A program made the position numbers and the translations under genes. This document shows positions 7,851-12,109 of a DNA stretch of 12,109 nucleotides, piece after piece. This DNA comes from Planctomycetota bacterium (lineage in GTDB: Bacteria; Planctomycetota; UBA1135; UBA2386). Where the stretch lies: assembly GCA_016713175.1 (NCBI GenBank), contig JADJPQ010000010.1, positions 1-12,109 of the forward strand. Direction: 5' to 3'. Position 1 is the stretch's first letter. Each line of letters begins with the position of its first letter. The notes below the pieces were generated by a model. The model was not told the DNA's origin. It searched no databases and worked only from the letters and a program-made list of their open reading frames with translations.

Positions 7851-9397
7851 ATGAACGACGCGATCAAGAAACTGCAGGACCTGCGCAGGCGCTCGCTGCT
7901 CGGCGGCGGCCAGGGAGCGCATCGAGGCGCAGCATCAGAAGGGCAAGCTGACGGCCCGCGAACGCATCGACCTGCTGGTCGACGCCGGCACGTTCGTCGA
8001 GATCGATCGCTTCGTCGTGCACCGTTGCCGCGACTTCGGCATGGACGGCGAGAAGAACCAGATCCTCGGCGACGGCGTGGTCACCGGCAGCGCGCGGATC
8101 GACGGCCGGCCCGTCTATCTCTACTCGCAGGACTTCACGGTGTTCGGCGGCAGCCTGTCGGAGACGCACGCGGCGCAGATCTGCAAGATCATGGACCTCG
8201 CGGTCAAGATGGGGTGCCGGTGATCGGCCTCAACGACTCCGGCGGCGCGCGCATCCAGGAAGGCGTGGTATCGCTCGGTGGCTATGCCGACATCTTCCTG
8301 CGCAACACGATGGCGAGCGGCGTGGTGCCGCAGCTGTCGGCGATCCTCGGGCCGTGCGCCGGCGGCGCGTCTATTCGCCGTCGATCACCGACTTCATCTT
8401 CATGGTCGAAGGCGTCCTTCATGCACATCACCGGACCCGACGTGGTCAAGACGGTGACCCACGAGACACGACCAGCGAGGAACTCGGCGGTGCACGCGTG
8501 CATGCCGAGGTCTCCGGCGTCGCGCACTTCACCGCCCGCGACGACGCGCAGTGCCTGCTGCAGCTGCGCGAACTGCTGGGCTACCTGCCGCTCAACAATG
8601 GCGAGGATCCGCCGTTCAAGCACACCGATGACGATCCGGCGCGGATGGACGAGGCGCTCGACAGCATCGTGCCGGAGTCACCGGACCAGCCGTACGACAT
8701 GCGGCAGGTGGTCAAGAAGATCGTCGACGACGGCAAGTTCTTCGAAGCCCATGCGCGCTTCGCCAAGAACATCATCGTCGGCTTCGGCCGCCTCGGCGGT
8801 CGGGTCGTCGGCATCGTCGGCAACCAACCGGCGCATCTGGCCGGCGTGCTCGACATCAAGGCGAGCCTGAAGGGCGCGCGGTTCATCCGCTTCTGCGACG
8901 CGTTCAACATCCCGCTGATCACGTTCGAGGATGTACCGGGGTTCCTGCCCGGCAAGGACCAGGAGTGGGGCGGCATCATCACGCACGGCGCCAAGCTCTT
9001 GTATGCCTACTGCGAGGCGACGGTGCCGAAGATCACGGTGATCACGCGCAAGGCGTACGGCGGGGCCTACGACGTGATGAACAGCAAGCACATCCGCGCC
9101 GACATGAACCTGGCCTGGCCGACGGCGGAGATCGCGGTGATGGGGGCCGAGGGTGCGGCGAAGATCGTGTTCCGGCGCGAGATCGCGGCGGCGAAGGATC
9201 CGAAGGCCGAGGAGAAGCGGCTGGTGGCGGACTACAAGGCCAAGTTCAACAACCCGTGGATGGCGGCGGCGCGTGGGTATGTGGATGACGTGATCGAGCC
9301 GCGGCGGACGCGGCCGATGTTGATCCAGGCGCTGGAACTGCTGGCCGGGAAGCGCGACAGCAATCCGCCGCGCAAGCACGGCAACATTCCGCTGTAG
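7851..9397 (+). CDS. pccB: Propionyl-CoA carboxylase beta-type carboxyltransferase subunit (frameshifted in first 40%)
   Basis: This subunit moves the carboxyl group from carboxybiotin to an acyl-CoA, most likely propionyl-CoA to give (S)-methylmalonyl-CoA. The start MNDAIKKLQDLRRRSLLGG is followed by GKLTARERIDLLVDAGTF, SQDFTVFGGSLSETHA, GLNDSGGARIQEGV with GGYADIF (first oxyanion-hole region), SPSITDFIFMVE and MHITGPDVVKTVT. The second half matches PCC beta closely: GIVGNQP, KGARFIRFCDAFNIPLITF, DVPGFLPG, HGAKLLYAY, TVITRKAYGGAYDVMNSKH, NLAWPTAEIAVMG and the ending RKHGNIPL. The Asp in GGAYDVM is, as I recall, the position linked to propionyl/acetyl preference. Five inferred indels (extra G near 7912, missing base near 8213 and 8369, extra G near 8411, missing base near 8464) restore 516 codons exactly, i.e. 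515 aa. Nothing is broken after 8470. Methylmalonyl-CoA decarboxylase alpha and the 12S transcarboxylase subunit are close relatives and cannot be excluded. No biotin carboxylase or biotin carrier gene is in the window. Confidence 0.94.
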
Positions 9398-9416
9398 GCG
9401 GGGCTGGCGGCAGTTT

Positions 9417-9440
9417 GCGACCAGTCGTCGGAGTGGTCGC
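9417..9440. terminator. Inverted repeat between convergent genes, possible bidirectional terminator
   Basis: GCGACCA (9417-9423) and TGGTCGC (9434-9440) form a perfect 7-bp stem with a 10-base loop. It lies 19 bases after the carboxyltransferase stop and touches the last base of the opposing gene's stop codon, so it could end transcripts from both sides. There is no T-tract on either strand, so intrinsic termination would be weak. Its placement in the only convergent gap supports the call. Confidence 0.4.
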
Positions 9441-11062
9441 TATCGGGGGGTGAGAGCCGCGGTCAGCCGTTGGACACCTGCGGCACCGGCGACGATGAGG
9501 CCTTCGGACTGCCCGCCGACGAGGCGGGGGCTGTCGCCGCGCCGCCGGATCTCGCGGCCGCTGATCTCGAGGCGGATCTTCCCCGTCGGCAGCCACATCT
9601 CGAGGCCGTCGCGGAAGTCCGTCACCATCTGCGTGAACTTGGCGCCGGTGTCGACGTGCGTGATCGTGAACCCTCCACCCGCGTGCGGGCTGTCGGCATT
9701 CGAACTCAGCCGACAGCGCGCCCAATCGAAGCCGTCGCCGAGCCGGATCTCGCGGATGCTGCCGCGAGCGACCTGGATCGGACCCAGGTTGTCGGCGAGC
9801 AGTTGCAGGAACGGATTGGCCGGGTTGATCTTCCAGGTTCCCACCGGGAGGGTGATCAGGCCCTGGGCTGCTGAGTTGCGCAGGAAAGGGGTGTTGCCGA
9901 ACATGGCAAGCGGGTCCTTCGGATCCGCCGCCATCAGCTGCATGCGCACGTCGGCCAGTTGGCGGCCGGAAGCGCTGACGAAGTGGACCGAGATCGAGCC
10001 GAACTCGTCGGATACCGGCATGTCGGCGACGGCAATGCGCGTCGGCGCGCGGAAATCGCGCAGCAAGACAGGGTGCACCGTGCCCTGCCATGGTCTGCGC
10101 CCGGCGACCCAGACCGTGGCTTGCACGTTGACGGTCTGCGGATCGATAGGCGAGTGGTCGATCAGCCGAACGATGAGGACTGCCTTGGGGTGCAGGGCCT
10201 GCAGGCGCTCTTGGATCGCCGTGAGAGCAGCGTAGCCGTCAGGGTTGGACGGCATGTGGGTGCCGTCTCGCCGGTTTCCGCACGACGACGACAGGATGTC
10301 CCCTCCGTCGACCTCGAACGCGACGACGCACGGTTCGACCAGACGGATCGTCACGACATGGAGATGCGGCATGAACACCGCGACACCGCCGTAGCCGTCG
10401 GCGCCCCTGGCCTGGGCCTCGCGCGAGTAGACGAGCTGTTCGTGCTGTGCGTCGAGCAACCAGACGCCGGCGACGACATCGGCGATGACCGCCAGCCCGT
10501 CGGCTCCGGTTCGAGCCTGCAGAACGTCCGTCGTCGCAGGCGCGCTGAACCCAGGTGGGGCGCCGAGGTCGCGGCGCCTGATGCGGACCTCGACATCGCG
10601 CACGGGCTGGTCCGCCGGGTCGATCGCCATCACCGTCAACGGGCACACGCGGCTCAGCGTGATCAGGTTGTCGCCATGCCGCGTGACCGTGGTGGCTACC
10701 GTGGTGTGCCAGGGCGCAGTGGCAACGATCGCGACTTCGGTCGCGTCGCTTCGCAGGCCAGTGCGTCCCTGGGCGTCGGCGGCGAGTTGCAGCGTGCCGA
10801 CCGTCGACGTCGCGTTGGCGACCGGTTGGCCGAGATCGTCGACGATGGTCCACGCGATTTCCGGCGGGACCACGACCCGTTCCGCCGACGTGTCGACCGA
10901 TGCCGCGGCTTGCGGCGGGGCCGCGGGCACTTCGATCGGTGAAGCTCGCTCAGCTGGCGCCTCGGGCGGCGATTCGGCGCCTTGGAGGAGCACCCAGGCA
11001 CCGATCGCCAACCCGGCAAGACCAAGTACGAACGCGGCTCGCCTGGAACTCCATCCTGTCAT
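9440..11062 (-). CDS. Membrane-anchored or exported protein with carboxypeptidase-regulatory-like domains
   Basis: A clean 540-aa frame of unknown specific function. From ATG 11062 (MTGWSSRR) a single hydrophobic segment at about residues 9-26 (AFVLGLAGLAIGAWVLL) acts as signal anchor or uncleaved signal. It is followed by an Ala/Pro/Glu-rich linker (about 28-58), typical of a periplasmic spacer. Two beta-sandwich-like modules resembling CarboxypepD_reg/transthyretin-like domains follow: AWTIVDDLGQPVANATSTV to about 120, then PLTVMAIDPADQPVRDVEVRIRRRDLG to about 220, each with the GQPV/DQPV plus later DG/GR turn of that fold. The remaining 300 residues are beta-rich, with repeated VHFVSASGRQLADVRMQLM-like strands and only a few Cys. 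The domain reading is by pattern, not search. It starts 55 bases after the stop of the kelch gene on the same strand and may form a two-gene unit with it. An upstream in-frame ATG (11158) lies inside the kelch gene and is less likely. Confidence 0.75.
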   Translation of the reverse strand: MTGWSSRRAAFVLGLAGLAIGAWVLLQGAESPPEAPAERASPIEVPAAPPQAAASVDTSAERVVVPPEIAWTIVDDLGQPVANATSTVGTLQLAADAQGRTGLRSDATEVAIVATAPWHTTVATTVTRHGDNLITLSRVCPLTVMAIDPADQPVRDVEVRIRRRDLGAPPGFSAPATTDVLQARTGADGLAVIADVVAGVWLLDAQHEQLVYSREAQARGADGYGGVAVFMPHLHVVTIRLVEPCVVAFEVDGGDILSSSCGNRRDGTHMPSNPDGYAALTAIQERLQALHPKAVLIVRLIDHSPIDPQTVNVQATVWVAGRRPWQGTVHPVLLRDFRAPTRIAVADMPVSDEFGSISVHFVSASGRQLADVRMQLMAADPKDPLAMFGNTPFLRNSAAQGLITLPVGTWKINPANPFLQLLADNLGPIQVARGSIREIRLGDGFDWARCRLSSNADSPHAGGGFTITHVDTGAKFTQMVTDFRDGLEMWLPTGKIRLEISGREIRRRGDSPRLVGGQSEGLIVAGAAGVQRLTAALTPR

Positions 11063-11068
11063 CGCGCC

Positions 11069-11074
11069 AATGTA
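11069..11074 (-). promoter_or_regulatory. Possible -10 box (TACATT), leaderless arrangement
   Basis: On the minus strand GCTACATT ends six bases before the ATG at 11062. That is the spacing at which a -10 element would start transcription at or near the start codon, giving a leaderless mRNA. No Shine-Dalgarno is present before this start, and no good -35 is seen. A small 5-bp GC hairpin (11083-11097) lies just upstream. This is sequence pattern only. Confidence 0.3.
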
Positions 11075-11117
11075 GCGCCCACGTCCGAGGAGCGGACCTG
11101 CGCGCGGGCGCCGCCGA

Positions 11118-12109
11118 TCAGTTGTTCTGCCAGATCTCCGCGCCGGCCACACCGCCACCGACGACCATCACCGTGCCATCCGGCAGGTTCGCCGCCAGCG
11201 GGAACAGCCGCACGTTCGCCATCGATCCCGTCGGCGCCAGCGCGTTCAGGCTCTGCGTGAACTGGTCCGCCGACGCCGTCGCCGTCGCCTCGAACGTCGA
11301 GTTCAGGATGTCGATCGTCAGCCGGAACCCGCCGGCGATCAGCGCGCCACCATTCAGCAGTGCCGCGACAGCCGCGCCGGCGCGGAGCCTTCCTGCATGC
11401 CATTGACCGTCGCGAACGTGCCAAAGCCCAGCACGCCCGGCGTGTAGACCCTGGCGATCGCTGCGCGTGCCGATGATCAGATCCTGGATAGTTGCCGGTC
11501 TGCAGGAACACCGTCAGATCCAGCGTCCGGGCCGCCGACCAGCAGCACCTTGCCGTTGCTGAGCCCGACCGCGCTATGCAGGAAAGCGCGAGCCGGTGAA
11601 CAGGGCCGGCAAGCCGAAGCTGTTGCTGGCCGGGTTGAAGCGACACGCCGTCTACACGGCACCGTCAGGATGTTGACGATCGGCAGCGGCGTCAGACCGC
11701 CGGCGATCAGCACCTGACCGGTCGACCAGCGTCGACGACGTGCAGCGCGCGCGGCTCGAGCGACGTCGGGCCCGCGGCGAACGTGCCCGGTAGCCGGATC
11801 GAAAGATCTCAGTCGAGCCTTCCCGATGCCCGCAAACAAGCGATAGTGGGTTGGTGAGATCGAACGTGCGCATACCGCCGGTGATCAAGCGCGGCCGTTG
11901 CCCATCAGCGAGGCACCGTGGCCGGCGCGCCGCGACGCTCATCGTCAGCGTTCGGCGTCGTCTGCGTGGTCGGATCGTAGAGCGCCGCGGCGTTGGTCGG
12001 CTAGCCGGTGGTCAGATCGGCCGCCGGTGAACAGCACGCGGCCATCGAAAAGGACCGGTCGTCTGCGACAACGAGGGCCGACACCAGAACAATCAGCCCG
12101 GCGTTCTCC
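11118..12109 (-). CDS. Kelch/beta-propeller repeat protein (N-terminus beyond right edge; frameshifted)
   Basis: Kelch-type blades are recognisable by a recurring G-(K/T/Q)-V-L-x-x-GG strand followed by a segment such as NAAALYDPTT. Six copies are visible in order: DGRVLFTGG (near 12050), NGRALITGGM (near 11885), GQVLIAGGL (near 11705), GKVLLVGGP (near 11540), NGGALIAGGF (near 11340) and DGTVMVVGGG (near 11165). Spacing is about 160-200 bases, i.e. one 50-60 aa blade each. The protein ends AEIWQNN with TGA at 11120..11118. Related phrases include SLMGNGRA, NPASNSFG and SRFLHSAVGLSNGKV. Nearly every blade is in a different frame from the last, so at least seven indels are present. These look like sequencing errors because the repeat reads on correctly in the new frame. 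Such proteins are usually exported and bind ligands or partners, and some are galactose-oxidase-like. No catalytic residues can be assigned here. Confidence 0.8.

Noticed and set aside
5586..7922. Long minus-strand frame (778 codons) spanning nhaA and the epimerase antisense
   Set aside because: It is out of frame with nhaA and gives an Arg-rich product with no motif. NhaA in the other frame explains the DNA fully.
7368..8870. Apparent epimerase-carboxyltransferase fusion protein in one open frame
   Set aside because: The join depends on an extra G near 7767. Removing it gives a natural epimerase end (ELVDPHSH, then stop), and the carboxyltransferase has its own ATG at 7851 with a normal family N-terminus.
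1..12109. CRISPR arrays, tRNA or rRNA genes, insertion sequences, phage genes
   Set aside because: I looked for spaced direct repeats, cloverleaf-like sequences, transposase motifs and terminal repeats and saw none. The only protein repeat is the kelch series.

Overview
This is a GC-rich bacterial chromosomal window (roughly 70% G+C by eye, with G or C at most third codon positions). It holds nine likely genes, and no gap between them exceeds about 65 bases. The taxon cannot be fixed from this stretch. A secreted protein with carboxypeptidase-regulatory-like domains beside a kelch-repeat protein would suit a planctomycete or another large-genome environmental bacterium. RecB, NhaA and propionyl-CoA chemistry are widespread and do not decide it.

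Layout. On the minus strand, reading right to left from about 7.3 kb to base 1, lie: a small unrecognised ORF (7338..7123) that overlaps the start of nhaA by ATGA; nhaA, a Na+/H+ antiporter (7126..5792); a secreted M14 zinc carboxypeptidase (5736..4152); an unrecognised protein of about 276 aa (4056..3226); and recB, the helicase-nuclease subunit of exonuclease V (from 3175, running off the left edge before its nuclease core). On the plus strand, methylmalonyl-CoA epimerase (7368..7785) is followed by a propionyl-CoA carboxylase beta-type carboxyltransferase (7851..9397). Together they supply two steps of the propionyl-CoA to methylmalonyl-CoA route. Convergent to them on the minus strand are a membrane-anchored or exported protein with regulatory-like beta domains (11062..9440) and a kelch/beta-propeller protein (ending at 11118, its start beyond the right edge).

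The dominant oddity is sequence quality. recB, the peptidase, the unknown gene, the epimerase, the first 600 bases of the carboxyltransferase and the kelch gene are all broken by single-base insertions or deletions. The conserved protein continues in another frame each time. nhaA, the last 930 bases of the carboxyltransferase and the 540-aa protein are clean. In the carboxyltransferase, undoing five inferred indels gives exactly 516 codons. I read these as uncorrected sequencing or assembly errors, not pseudogenes, so every broken gene is annotated as one full span.

I did not find a clearly novel multi-gene system. The least explained items are the unknown gene upstream of recB, the small ORF coupled to nhaA, and the regulatory-like plus kelch pair.
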